Source: Nannocystis exedens (lineage in GTDB: Bacteria > Myxococcota_A > Polyangia > Nannocystales > Nannocystaceae). Taken from it: a stretch of DNA of 64,000 bases. A program made the translations under genes and the position numbers. The notes under the pieces were generated by a model. That model did not search any database, was not told the origin of the DNA, and worked only from the letters and a program-made list of their open reading frames with translations. The stretch is taken from assembly GCF_002343915.1 (NCBI RefSeq), contig NZ_NETK01000001.1:11060001-11124000 (forward strand), written 5' to 3'. Positions 32,452 through 41,136 of the stretch are shown here, in pieces (the stretch's first letter is position 1; the number at the start of each line of letters is the position of its first letter).

Positions 32452-34026
32452 ATGTTGACTTTCGTCGCTGGTCTGTCGCTCGCGGTCGCGTCGCTGTCGC
32501 TGGAGGACGCGGCCGGGGCGCCGCTGCCCCGTATCGTGCCCGGCGCGCCGCTTTCGGCCGACACGCCGTGGGCCGTGGCGCCCGCCGACGGGCCGCGCAG
32601 CTACCTGGAATCGCTGTTCGGCGAGGGCTACGACCCGACGCTGGTGGCCCCGCTGCGCGACGGCAACCTGGTCTACGACGGCGAGAGCCTGGCCCGGAGC
32701 GTGCTGGAGCAGCAGGGCCTGCCGCTGCCGGCGCTCGATCATGAACCCACGGCGGGGATCCTCTACCTGGCGATGGACGGGGTCACGCTGCGGCCCCAGT
32801 GCAACGGGTTCCACCCGCAGAGCGCCAACGCGGCGCTCAACTGCTCGCCGCTGGTCTCCAAGGAGACGGTGTTCCCGAAGCCGCCCGGCGGGGAGAACAC
32901 CAAGGCGGTGGTGCTCCAGGAGCTGCAGAACTACTACGCGGCGTACAACCTGGTGATCACGACCAACCGCCCGCCCGACTACCTGCCGTACACGATGGCG
33001 GTGATCGGCGGGTCGTCGCAGAACGCCGGCCAGAGCAACGGCGTGTGCGGGATCGCCAACGTCGCCTGCGACGGGGCCAAGCGCAACCACGTGTCGCTGT
33101 CGTTCCCCGACAGCTGCGTCGGCGTGACCGCCGAGGTGGCGGCGCAGGAGACGGCCCACAACTGGGGCCTCGAGCACACCGACGTGCAGCAGGATCTGAT
33201 GTACCCGTTCGTGATGGGGGCCAACTCGTTCCGCGACGAGTGCATGGACATCTCGCACGCGACCGGCAACGGGGTCACGCAGTGCACGTACGTCCACGAG
33301 CTCTACTGTCCCGAAGGACAGGGCGAGCAGCAGAACTCGCACGGCGAGCTGCTCGGGGTGTTCGGGCCGCGCGCGGCCGACACGGTGGCGCCGGAGATCC
33401 TGAGCGTGTCGCCGGCCGACGGCACGGTGTTCACCGTCGGCGAGTCGTTCCTGGTGACCGCCGACGTGACCGACGACAACAACATGCTCGGGGTCAAGTG
33501 GAGCTGGCTCGAGGGCCTGCCGCCCGACTTCGCCGACACCGGCTACTCGCGCTGCACCAACGACGTGTGCAACGACAAGTACGCGGCGTGGCGGCCGATC
33601 GACGACCCGTGGGACTTCATCCAGCTGACCAAGCCGCCCGCGGGCACGTACACCTTCAAGATCGAGGTGATGGACGCGTACGGCAACGCCGACAGCGAGA
33701 CGTTCTCCGTGACGGTGCAGCCGGCCGAGGGCTCGACCACCGGGGACCCGGGCACCTCCGGCGGCGAGGAGACGACCGGCGGCGAGGAGACGACCGACGG
33801 GCCCGCGCCGACCACCAGCGACGGGACGTCCGACGGCGACGAGACCGGCGCGAGCGATCCGAGCGGGGGGAGCGGGGTCACCGGCGCGACCGGGGCCAGC
33901 GGGCTGACGGGGGGCGACGGCGGCGACGACGGCTGCGACTGCCGCACCGACGACGGCCCGCGAGCCTCGTGGCTGCTGCTGCTGGCCGGGCTCCTGCCGC
34001 TGCGCCGCCGGTCCCGGCGCGCGTGA
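32452..34026 (+). CDS. Metzincin-like MYXO-CTERM protein with altered zinc motif
   Basis: 524 residues with an N-terminal hydrophobic export signal (MLTFVAGLSLAVASLSL). Residues ~225-260 read AAQETAHNWGLEHTD followed by DLMYPF. This is the metzincin zinc site HExxHxxGxxH plus a Met-turn, except that the first histidine is glutamine. The catalytic glutamate and two other histidines are kept. An Ig-like region follows (ILSVSPADGTVFTVGESF, residues ~315-420), then a Gly/Thr linker and a MYXO-CTERM tail (GCDCRTDDGPRASWLLLLAG, ending RRRSRRA). It should be displayed on or released from the cell surface. It may be a weak or non-catalytic peptidase-fold protein, or zinc may be bound differently. Confidence 0.85.
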   Translation: MLTFVAGLSLAVASLSLEDAAGAPLPRIVPGAPLSADTPWAVAPADGPRSYLESLFGEGYDPTLVAPLRDGNLVYDGESLARSVLEQQGLPLPALDHEPTAGILYLAMDGVTLRPQCNGFHPQSANAALNCSPLVSKETVFPKPPGGENTKAVVLQELQNYYAAYNLVITTNRPPDYLPYTMAVIGGSSQNAGQSNGVCGIANVACDGAKRNHVSLSFPDSCVGVTAEVAAQETAHNWGLEHTDVQQDLMYPFVMGANSFRDECMDISHATGNGVTQCTYVHELYCPEGQGEQQNSHGELLGVFGPRAADTVAPEILSVSPADGTVFTVGESFLVTADVTDDNNMLGVKWSWLEGLPPDFADTGYSRCTNDVCNDKYAAWRPIDDPWDFIQLTKPPAGTYTFKIEVMDAYGNADSETFSVTVQPAEGSTTGDPGTSGGEETTGGEETTDGPAPTTSDGTSDGDETGASDPSGGSGVTGATGASGLTGGDGGDDGCDCRTDDGPRASWLLLLAGLLPLRRRSRRA

Positions 34027-34471
34027 GCGGGGGCGGAGACTCCGAGGCAGGGGCGGGCGCGGGCGACCGGTCGGGCGCTCGGGGCCGCGTGCCGGATGTC
34101 GCTCGGGACAGAGGCTTGAGGACATGTCGCCTCGGAAAGGTTCGAAGGGGCATGTCCAGGCAGACATATCGGTTCGGAAAGGTTCGAACCGCGTGTCGAA
34201 TCGGGCCGCGATGAAGCGTGGTGAGCGGCGGGTCGGTCGCGTCGGTCTCGGTGCAGCCGCAGGACGGGACCTTCCCCGCCGTCGGAGGCGCGGTCGCGGA
34301 CGGGGCGTGCCGGTCGCGACGCGGGCCACCCGACCGCGAGGTCATGGGGTCTGACACCGGCGTCGTGAGCGGGCGGAGGTCCGGGGCCGGGCTGCGCAGG
34401 CTCGCAAGGCCGAGCGCGCGCGCCGGCGGGGAGACGGGCGTCGGCACGTCGCATGCACCTCGCCGGCGCCC
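34027..34471. other. Intergenic region between two MYXO-CTERM genes
   Basis: 445 bp with no credible gene. It contains the array at 34,105-34,186. No clear promoter was found for the downstream gene. Confidence 0.5.
34105..34186. repeat. 14-bp-period palindrome array, six units
   Basis: Core positions 34,109, 34,123, 34,137, 34,151, 34,165 and 34,179, exactly periodic. Two units carry the variant cggaaaggttcgaa, repeated almost identically at 34,133 and 34,175, so a three-unit (42-bp) block appears to be duplicated. Confidence 0.92.
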
Positions 34472-35713
34472 ATGGCTGCCAACTCTGCTGCGATCCAAGC
34501 AATGACCCTCGCGCTGGCCGGCGCGGCCCTGATGCCGAACGAGGCCGAGGCCTGCTCCCCTGACCCCTGCGGCTACATCGATGCGTGGAGCTCGCTCGAG
34601 GCGGTGAGCACGACGATCCCGGTCGACGGCGTGCTGCTGTTGCAGGGGGCGCGTCACGGCTCGTCGCCAGAGGCGGACTGGCTGGACAAGGTCGACCTGA
34701 CGGTCACGCGCGACGGGCAGCCGATCGCCGGCGCGGTCGAGGCCGCCGGGGTGCGCAACGTGCTGCTGTGGCGGCCGGCCGAGCCGCTCGAGCCGGGCGA
34801 GTACAAGGTGGTCGGCAGCGTCGACAACCCGGACGAGATCCCGTACTACGATTGCGCGCCCGAGGAGCTGGCGCTCGACTTCGGGTTCACGGTCGAGGCC
34901 GAGGCGGCGGCGCCGCTGAGCCCGCCGAAGGCCACGGTCTCCGAGACGCTGCTCGTCGACGACAGCGACGACCTCGAAGACTTGGTGTGCTGCGACGGGG
35001 CGATGCCCTACAGCTACGCGTTCGACTGCGGCGGGTCGGGCTTGTACGTCGAGTGGACCGAGGGCTTCTGCGCGCCGCAGCGCGCGTTCGGCTCGCTGCA
35101 GCTGCATGTCACGGTCGAGGTCGATCTGCCGGCGTCGACCAATGCGCAGGTGGTGCGCGAGCTGATGGTCGACGGCACGCCGTTCCGCCCGGATTTCCTC
35201 GACGCGCTGACGGTCCGCGAGTCGAAGCCGTTCTGCGTGGCGGCGCGGCTGCGCAACCTCGCCACGGGCGAGACGGCGCTGTCCGAAGAGACATGTCACG
35301 GGGCCGACGTGGCGGCGCAGCTCGGCGACCACGCGATCGATCCGGCGCCGGCGCTGAAGGCCGAGTGCGCCGAGGGGGCCTACACCTGCGCGGTCGCGGA
35401 GGACGGGTGGAACTGGGATCCGGCCAACTGCACGCCGTGGCCCGCGGGGGAAGAGACGACGAGCGACACCAGCGGCGACCCGACCGAGGGACCCACGACC
35501 GACGGGCCGGGCAGCGAGGGCTCGGACGGGAGCGAGGGCAGCGACGGGACCGAGGGCACGGACGGGTCCGAGGGACCGGCGTCGGGCGGGCAGGACGGGC
35601 TGGTCGATCACGGGTGCGCATGCGACAGCACGACCCCGAGCCCGCTCGGCGCGCTGATGCTGATCGGGCTCGGGCTGCTGCGGCCGCGCAGACGCAGGCG
35701 CGGGCGCGGGTGA
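34472..35713 (+). CDS. MYXO-CTERM surface protein, unknown function
   Basis: 413 residues. The N-terminal region is an export signal (AIQAMTLALAGAALMPNEAEA, cleavage before CSPDPCGY). The ATG at 34,502 is an alternative start. The body contains beta-rich Ig-like stretches (TIPVDGVLLLQGARHG, LTVTRDGQPIAG) and paired cysteines. A Gly/Ser/Thr/Asp-rich linker (residues ~325-370) precedes HGCACDSTTPSPLGALMLIG and a poly-Arg end, the MYXO-CTERM anchor. A half palindrome unit at 35,281-35,300 encodes LSEETCHGA. No enzymatic motif is seen. Confidence 0.82.
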   Translation: MAANSAAIQAMTLALAGAALMPNEAEACSPDPCGYIDAWSSLEAVSTTIPVDGVLLLQGARHGSSPEADWLDKVDLTVTRDGQPIAGAVEAAGVRNVLLWRPAEPLEPGEYKVVGSVDNPDEIPYYDCAPEELALDFGFTVEAEAAAPLSPPKATVSETLLVDDSDDLEDLVCCDGAMPYSYAFDCGGSGLYVEWTEGFCAPQRAFGSLQLHVTVEVDLPASTNAQVVRELMVDGTPFRPDFLDALTVRESKPFCVAARLRNLATGETALSEETCHGADVAAQLGDHAIDPAPALKAECAEGAYTCAVAEDGWNWDPANCTPWPAGEETTSDTSGDPTEGPTTDGPGSEGSDGSEGSDGTEGTDGSEGPASGGQDGLVDHGCACDSTTPSPLGALMLIGLGLLRPRRRRRGRG

Positions 35714-35850
35714 ACGGGGCCTCGGGACGCGCGGCGAGCGGCGCAGGCCGCGGCCGAGGGGCGCGCCCGCGAGCGAGGGACGTGCCTCCGGCACCCGCGC
35801 GCTTCGAGCGAGCCGGCGACGTCTCGCTCCACGGGCGGCACCTGTTCGAT

Positions 35851-36010
35851 GGACATGTTCGTCGCGAGCGCGTCGCTCATGTCCGTCGCGACATGTCGAC
35901 AAAAGCATGTCGTGATGGCCATGCCTTATTCACCATGTGCTGAAAAACATGGATTTTTTGCCATGTTCGATCGGTCCGGTTCATCGGGCCATGGCCGTTC
36001 GGTCAGGTCT
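35851..36010. repeat. 14-bp-period palindrome array, about eleven units, convergent junction
   Basis: Cores at 35,854, then from 35,878 without phase error: 35,892, 35,906, 35,920, 35,934, 35,948, 35,962, 35,976, 35,990 and 36,004. Some units are AT-rich variants (aaacatgg, caccatgtgc). The last unit (ggtcagg) contains the stop codon of the radical SAM gene. Confidence 0.96.
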
Positions 36011-37181
36011 CGTCGTCGCGGCCGGGCTCCTGGCGCACGCCGAGGGCGTCGGCCTTGCGGGCCTCGGCGCGGCGGCGGGCCTGGTACAGGCGCACGCCCT
36101 CGACGGTGATCCGGCCCACGGGCGGCGCATCGGCGGCGCGCGGGGGCGCGGCGGCCGGCTCGGTCGTCACGGCGGTCCGCGCGGCGCCGCGGCGGCGGAA
36201 CTCCTCGCGCCAGGAGGAGAGGGTGCGATCGGAGACGGTGGGGTCGCTGGGGTCGTCGAGGATCGCGCGTACGATCGGCTCGGGATCGACGAACTGCGGG
36301 GCGAGCTCCCGAGGGTCGTAGGCGGCGCCGCGATCGAACAGGCCGCCGCAGATCGGGCGCAGGCGGCAGACGCCGCACGCGGGCGCGTAGAGGTGGCCCC
36401 AGGCGGTCTGGCGCACGGTCTGCTTGTCGTCGAGGAAGTGGACCACGCGCTCCTCGCCCTTGACGATCTTGCGCGTCTCGGTGCTGGCCCACGCGAACTC
36501 GCCCATGTAACACAGCGGGACCTTCTCGACGCGGAAGGTCCGGCCGCTGGCGTGCAGCAGCCGCATGGCCCGCGAAAGCGACAGCTCGAATTGCTCGAGC
36601 CGCGGGACGAACTCGGCCTGGTTGACCTCGGCGCGGCCCATCGACGGGTCGAGGTTGTTCCACACGAAGTGGCGGACGTACGGGTGGTGGGCGAGGAAGT
36701 GGCGGATGTTGCGATCGAGGTGGTCGGCGTTGAGGCGGTTGATGACGCAGTTGACGTGGACGTCGATGCCGACCTCGTGGGCGCGATCGAGGGCGGCGAA
36801 GGCCCTGTCGAGGGTGCCGGGGGCGCCGCGCAGGCGGGCCTCGATCTCGGGGACGACGGAGTAGATCGAGACGTGGACGCGTCGGACGCCGGCGTCGGCG
36901 AGGGCCCGCGCGAAGGCCGGGTCGGCCAGGCGCGTGCCGTTGGTGATCAGGCGGACGTCGAGGCCGCGGCCGCTGGCGTAGGCGGCGATCGCCGGCAGCT
37001 CGGGGTGGAGGGTCGGCTCGCCGCCGGTGAGGATGACGCCGAAGTAGTCGCGGGCGACGAGGTCGTCGACCAGCGCCTGCATCGACTCGAGGGTGTGGAC
37101 GTACGGCGTGGCGGGGTTGCTGCAGAACCCGCAGAAGTGGTTGCAGTGGCGGACGACCTGGATGTACCCGAGGTTGGCCAT
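36003..37181 (-). CDS. Radical SAM protein with C-terminal SPASM-like Cys region
   Basis: 392 residues. The radical SAM motif is VRHCNHFCGFCSNPATPY (CxxxCxxC, residues 12-20), with LTGGEPTLHPE and LITNGTRL as SAM-contact strands. A C-terminal cysteine group (ACGVCRLRPICGGLFD, residues ~285-300) suggests an auxiliary Fe-S cluster. The last ~80 residues are Arg/Ala-rich, contain a short WREEFRRRG helix and look disordered. The ATG overlaps the thrA stop by one base (TGATG), so expression is linked to thrA. Substrate unknown; a peptide or small-molecule modification enzyme is possible. It is not obviously a HxsC. Confidence 0.82.
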   Translation of the reverse strand: MANLGYIQVVRHCNHFCGFCSNPATPYVHTLESMQALVDDLVARDYFGVILTGGEPTLHPELPAIAAYASGRGLDVRLITNGTRLADPAFARALADAGVRRVHVSIYSVVPEIEARLRGAPGTLDRAFAALDRAHEVGIDVHVNCVINRLNADHLDRNIRHFLAHHPYVRHFVWNNLDPSMGRAEVNQAEFVPRLEQFELSLSRAMRLLHASGRTFRVEKVPLCYMGEFAWASTETRKIVKGEERVVHFLDDKQTVRQTAWGHLYAPACGVCRLRPICGGLFDRGAAYDPRELAPQFVDPEPIVRAILDDPSDPTVSDRTLSSWREEFRRRGAARTAVTTEPAAAPPRAADAPPVGRITVEGVRLYQARRRAEARKADALGVRQEPGRDDET

Positions 37182-39709
37182 CAGCGCCCGCGCAGCGACA
37201 TGGCGATCTTGAGGATGTCGGTGAGCACGCCGGCGGCCGTGACGGCGCCGCCGGCCCCCGCGCCCTGGACGAGCAGCGGGTAGGCGCGGTGGCGGTCGGT
37301 GGTGAAGGCGACGAAGGCCTCGGTGCCGCGCAGGCGCGCGGCCGGGTGATCGGGCTCGACCTCGACCGGGCCGACGCGCACGGCCGGGGCGCCGGCGGGG
37401 GCCGAGGGGTCGATCTGGGCCAGGTAGCGGAGGACGCGGCCGGCCTGGCGCATGCGCTCGATGCGGGCGGCGACGGCCTCGTCGTGCTCGGCGAGGGCGA
37501 GGAAGAACCGCTCGAGGTCGTCGTGGCCGAGCGCCGCGGAGGGGGCGAACGGCTCGATGGCGACGGCGTCGAGGTCGAGCTGCATGCCGAGCTCGCGGGC
37601 GAGGATCAGGGCCTTGCGCGCGACGTCGAGGCCGGAGAGGTCGTCGCGCGGGTGCGGCTCGGTGTAGCCGCGGGCGCGAGCGTCGCGGACGGCGTGCGAC
37701 AGCGGGACGCCGCGCGACAGCTCGCCGGCGAGGTAGCCGAGAGTGCCGGAGAAGCTGCCCTCGATGCGCAGGATGGTGTCGCCGGTGCGCACGAGGCCCT
37801 TGAGGGTGTCGATGACCGGGAGGCTGGCGCCGACGGTGGTCTCGTACTCCCACCGGCGGTGCCGCGCGCGCGCGAGGTCCATGAGACCCTGTCTCTTCGG
37901 CCATGGCGCGGCGAGCGGGCGCTTGTTGGCGCCGACGACGTGGATCCCGCGCGTCAGGGCGGCCTCGTAGATCACGGTGGTGTCCTCGGCGGTGCAGTCG
38001 ACGAGGATCGGGACGGGCAGGCGGCGCAGGCGATCGAGCAGGGCGGGGATGTCCGGAGGGACATGCGACTCCTGCAGCCGGACGTCCCAGCGCGCGAGCG
38101 GGATGCCGGCCGGATCGAAGACGGCGCGCCGGCTGTCGGCGAGGCCCGCGAGCTTGATCAGGACGTCCTGGTCGCCGGCGAGCGCCTGCTGCTGCGCGGC
38201 GAGCTGGTAGAGGAGCTCGCGGCCGACGGTGCCCTTGCCGAGGACGAGGAGGTTGACCTCCTGGGCGGCGAGGTTGAACGCGGCGTGGACGGTGCGCACG
38301 GCGGTGGCGGTGTCCTCGCCGTCGATGACGGCGGAGATCGAGCGCTCGCCTGCACCCTGGGCGCTGGCGCGGACGAGCACGCCGATCTGGCCGAGCGCGC
38401 CGAAGAACCGCCCGGCGACGTTGGGGGTGCGGCCCATGGCCTCGCCGACGAGGGTGAGGAGGGTGACGGGCTCGCGCACGCGGATCGGGGCGAGCTCGAT
38501 CGGCTCGCCGTCGGGGTTGCGCCCGAACTCGGCGGCGAGGGCGGCCTCGGCCCGCGCGGCGTCGCTGCGGGCGACGGCGACGGCGAAGGCGCGGTCGCGC
38601 GGGGCGGAGGTGCCGACCCACACCGGCACGCCGGCGTTGGCCAGCGCGCGCAGGGCTCGCTCGCCGATCCGCTCGTGGCCGAGGCGCCGCCGGGTCTCGA
38701 GGTCGAGGAGCGCGAGGTCCTCGGTCGAGACGACGCACACCGGGTGCCGCTCGTCGCGGGTGCCGACGGCGTCGATCAGGGTGCCCGGATCGTCGGGGCG
38801 AGCGGTGTTGCGCACGCGCAGCGGGATCTGGGCCTCGATCAGCGGGGACATGGTGCGCGGGTGCAGGATCATGCCGAGGTCGCCGAGCTCGAGCGCCTCG
38901 GCCTGGCTGAGGTGCGCGACCGGGTAGGCCTCGAGCACGAGCTCGGGGTCGGCGGTCATGACCCCGGAGACGTCGGTCCAGATCTGCAGCTCGGCGGCGC
39001 CGAGGATCTGGGCCAGCAAGGCGGCCGTGTAGTCGGAGCCGTTGCGCCCGAGCGTGGTGGTGCGGCCGTCGCGGGTGCGGCCGAGGAAGCCGGTGTGCAC
39101 GCTGACGGCGCCGCTCCACGCGGCCGAGAGGGCGCCGAGCTGCAGCGCCGAGGCGGCCAGGTCGGGGGTGGCCTGGCCGAAGCGGTCGTCGGTGACGGTC
39201 CAGTCGCGCGCGTCGACGCCGACCGCCGGGACGCCCCGCGCGGCCAGCAAGGTGCGCACGACCAAGACGCTGGCCCGCTCGCCGAACGACAGCGCGAGGT
39301 CGCGGGTCTGCAGGGTCCGCTCGCGCACGAGGCCGACGCCGAGCAGCAGCTGCCGCAGCGGGCGCATCAGCTCGGCGATCGCGGAGGACAGGTCCTCGGG
39401 GACATGTTTTAAGAGACCTGCCCGATCGAGCCTGTCCGTGAGGTCACGTGCGACGTTGACGACGAGCGCCTCGATGGCGTCGACGTGGGGGTCGCCGGGC
39501 AGGCCGGCGGCGGCCGCGTCGACGGCGGCGATCAGGCGGTCGGTGGTGTCGGCCATGGCCGAGACGACGACGGCGACCGGGCCGTTCTCGCGCTCGCGGG
39601 CGATCAGGTCGAGGGCCTGGAACAGGCGATCGGCGGCGCCGACCGAGCTGCCGCCGAACTTCATCACGCGGAACGGGCGGGCCTGGCCGGGTTCGTGCTG
39701 CGGCGTCAT
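37181..39709 (-). CDS. thrA: Bifunctional aspartokinase / homoserine dehydrogenase
   Basis: 842 residues (E. coli ThrA 820). The aspartokinase domain starts VMKFGGSSVG (residues 15-24), with SFGERASVLV and the GRNGSDYTAALLA substrate block. Two ACT-like regulatory segments follow (about residues 330-470: SVVSTEDLALLDLE-like, LLTLVGEAMGRTPN). The homoserine dehydrogenase begins LVLGKGTVGRELL near residue 485 and contains VGANKRPLA, ETTVGASLPVI and GSFSGTLGYL. It catalyses the first and third steps from aspartate to threonine/methionine; feedback by threonine is expected for the family. A five-unit palindrome array is translated at residues ~88-108 (DRLDRAGLLKHVPEDLSSA). A TATCCT box lies 8 nt upstream. 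Confidence 0.95.
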   Translation of the reverse strand: MTPQHEPGQARPFRVMKFGGSSVGAADRLFQALDLIARERENGPVAVVVSAMADTTDRLIAAVDAAAAGLPGDPHVDAIEALVVNVARDLTDRLDRAGLLKHVPEDLSSAIAELMRPLRQLLLGVGLVRERTLQTRDLALSFGERASVLVVRTLLAARGVPAVGVDARDWTVTDDRFGQATPDLAASALQLGALSAAWSGAVSVHTGFLGRTRDGRTTTLGRNGSDYTAALLAQILGAAELQIWTDVSGVMTADPELVLEAYPVAHLSQAEALELGDLGMILHPRTMSPLIEAQIPLRVRNTARPDDPGTLIDAVGTRDERHPVCVVSTEDLALLDLETRRRLGHERIGERALRALANAGVPVWVGTSAPRDRAFAVAVARSDAARAEAALAAEFGRNPDGEPIELAPIRVREPVTLLTLVGEAMGRTPNVAGRFFGALGQIGVLVRASAQGAGERSISAVIDGEDTATAVRTVHAAFNLAAQEVNLLVLGKGTVGRELLYQLAAQQQALAGDQDVLIKLAGLADSRRAVFDPAGIPLARWDVRLQESHVPPDIPALLDRLRRLPVPILVDCTAEDTTVIYEAALTRGIHVVGANKRPLAAPWPKRQGLMDLARARHRRWEYETTVGASLPVIDTLKGLVRTGDTILRIEGSFSGTLGYLAGELSRGVPLSHAVRDARARGYTEPHPRDDLSGLDVARKALILARELGMQLDLDAVAIEPFAPSAALGHDDLERFFLALAEHDEAVAARIERMRQAGRVLRYLAQIDPSAPAGAPAVRVGPVEVEPDHPAARLRGTEAFVAFTTDRHRAYPLLVQGAGAGGAVTAAGVLTDILKIAMSLRGR
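37865..37914. repeat. Degenerate palindrome units inside thrA (homoserine dehydrogenase part)
   Basis: gtccatgagacc, ctgtctc and ggccatggc in one short cluster with 14-bp-like steps. Encodes APWPKRQGLMDLA. Confidence 0.45.
39386..39451. repeat. 14-bp-period palindrome array, five units, inside thrA
   Basis: Cores at 39,389, 39,403, 39,417, 39,431 and 39,445 with no phase error (gaggacaggtcc, ggggacatgttt, agagacctgcc, gagcctgtcc, gaggtcacgtg). It is fully inside the aspartokinase domain and is translated, five units giving 70 bp. Confidence 0.95.
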
Positions 39710-39717
39710 GCGCCGGC

Positions 39718-39723
39718 AGGATA
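39718..39723 (-). promoter_or_regulatory. Putative -10 box of thrA (TATCCT)
   Basis: TATCCT ends 8 nt before the thrA ATG; predicts a leaderless transcript for thrA and the overlapping radical SAM gene. Confidence 0.45.
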
Positions 39724-39832
39724 TCGGAAGCGGACCCGAGCGGGCAGGCGGCGCCGCGACCGGCCTGTGCCGCGCTTGCCGCCCGCCGCCCCCGGTTCAG
39801 CCGTCACCGACGCGGCTGGCCGCAGCGACGGG

Positions 39833-40684
39833 CTAGCGCCGCCGGTCCTCGGCCCGCGTGCGGCAGATGTGGTCCCACAGCGTCAACGCCTCGCCGAAGT
39901 TGACCTCGGCGTTGGCGTGGTGGCGGTTGTGGAACGCCGAGGTGTTGACGAACAGGCGCGGCAGCGTCGCCTCCAATGCGCGGAAGGTGACGCCGCAGTG
40001 CAAATAATAGTTGAGGAGGACGAATCCCACGACCAGGGCGACATAGGTCGGGCCGAAGTGGGTCGCCCACGGGAACGCGACCAGGAGGATCGGCCAGAAG
40101 GTCATGACCGACTCGACCGGACCGACGGCGAAGCCGGCGAACGGCGTGGGGTCGCGGTAGACGTGGTGCCCGCGGTGGAACGGGAAGAGCAGGCGGGTGT
40201 GCAGCAGCCGGTGCTTCCAGTACAGCCAGGCGTCGAGGACCAGCACGCCGAGCAAGGTCTGCCAGACGACGGCCGAGAGGCCTCCGGCCTCGGCCAGCGA
40301 CCACACCAGGCCGATCGGCTCGCCGGCGTCGGCACGAGCCATCGGCCAGGCGGCGAAGCAGGCGGCGATCCAGGCGGCCAGGGCGGTGTCGCCGGCGCTG
40401 CGGCCGATCAGGGCGGCGCGCCGCCGCGGGCCCTGGATCCGCTCGCCCCGCCGCGTCGCGAACACGGTCGCGGCGCCCGCCCCGAGCAGCACGAGGCCGC
40501 CGACGGCGGCGAAGGCGAGCAGCATTGACTTGTACCAAAGGACAGGTCCGTAGGGACAGGCGAGCCCGGCGAGGGTGACGAGCAGCACGACGGTCCGGTC
40601 GACCGAACCGGCGAAGCCGCGGCCGTGGTTGGAGAAGACGGAGGCGTCGGCGGCGGGGCGGAGGAGGTCGGTGAGGCGCGGCAT
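39833..40684 (-). CDS. Sterol desaturase / fatty acid hydroxylase family membrane protein
   Basis: 283 residues from the ATG at 40,684 (MPRLTDLLRPAAD); a GTG at 40,711 would add nine. Four or more membrane segments are visible. The histidine clusters of the di-iron site are present: YWKHRLLHT, FHRGHHVY, LHCGVT and FHNRHHANAE. The family hydroxylates or desaturates sterols and fatty acids. Nannocystis is a known sterol producer, which makes a sterol or lipid role plausible, but no sterol gene is nearby. A palindrome pair (40,540-40,560) is translated as LACPYGPVLW in the first hydrophobic region. Confidence 0.85.
   Translation of the reverse strand: MPRLTDLLRPAADASVFSNHGRGFAGSVDRTVVLLVTLAGLACPYGPVLWYKSMLLAFAAVGGLVLLGAGAATVFATRRGERIQGPRRRAALIGRSAGDTALAAWIAACFAAWPMARADAGEPIGLVWSLAEAGGLSAVVWQTLLGVLVLDAWLYWKHRLLHTRLLFPFHRGHHVYRDPTPFAGFAVGPVESVMTFWPILLVAFPWATHFGPTYVALVVGFVLLNYYLHCGVTFRALEATLPRLFVNTSAFHNRHHANAEVNFGEALTLWDHICRTRAEDRRR
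40540..40561. repeat. Palindrome units inside the sterol desaturase gene
   Basis: ggacaggtcc, spacer gtag, ggacagg; cores at 40,543 and 40,557, 14 bp apart. Confidence 0.8.
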
Positions 40685-41136
40685 CGTCGCCCGGTCAGTG
40701 GATGAGATCACGGAGGCGCTGTCCAGGGGGGTTTCCTACGGTCCGTCGCCCGCGAAGCGTGCGAGAGGCCCGTGCGGTGGCGGCCGGTCGCTCGCCCCCA
40801 CTCGCAAGGGGCGCGAGTCGACGAGCCGACGCTGCGAGAGGTCGCGCCCGAATGTCGCGCTGGCAGTGATGCAGCGCTCGCACCCGTCGCGGAGGGCAGG
40901 GATGCGGACGACGGGGCTCAGCAGGCGGGCTGGCGCTCGGGCGACGGCGAATCACGGCGTCGCGGACCGGAATTGCGATCTCGCGGCCGCCGCCTCGGCG
41001 AGGTCGCGTGCTCTCGCGGATCACCGGACCCTCGTGTCACACGTCGCTGCGCGGCGGCGCTGCGCCCTGCGGTCGCGGCCGCGCTTGACGCTCGTCCGGC
41101 GTGTGCCACAGTTGCCGCCCGACGAGCGGAATACCC
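40685..41136. other. Divergent intergenic region upstream of the SDR-SRPBCC gene
   Basis: 452 bp with no gene. No array is present, unlike most gaps of this size in the window. I see no clear promoter box close to the downstream ATG. Confidence 0.5.

Noticed and set aside
36003..37181. HxsC, the second radical SAM enzyme of the His-Xaa-Ser system
   Set aside because: It is 10 kb from the HxsB/HxsD-like operon, tied to thrA, and its motif context (CNHFCGFCSNP) does not clearly match HxsC.
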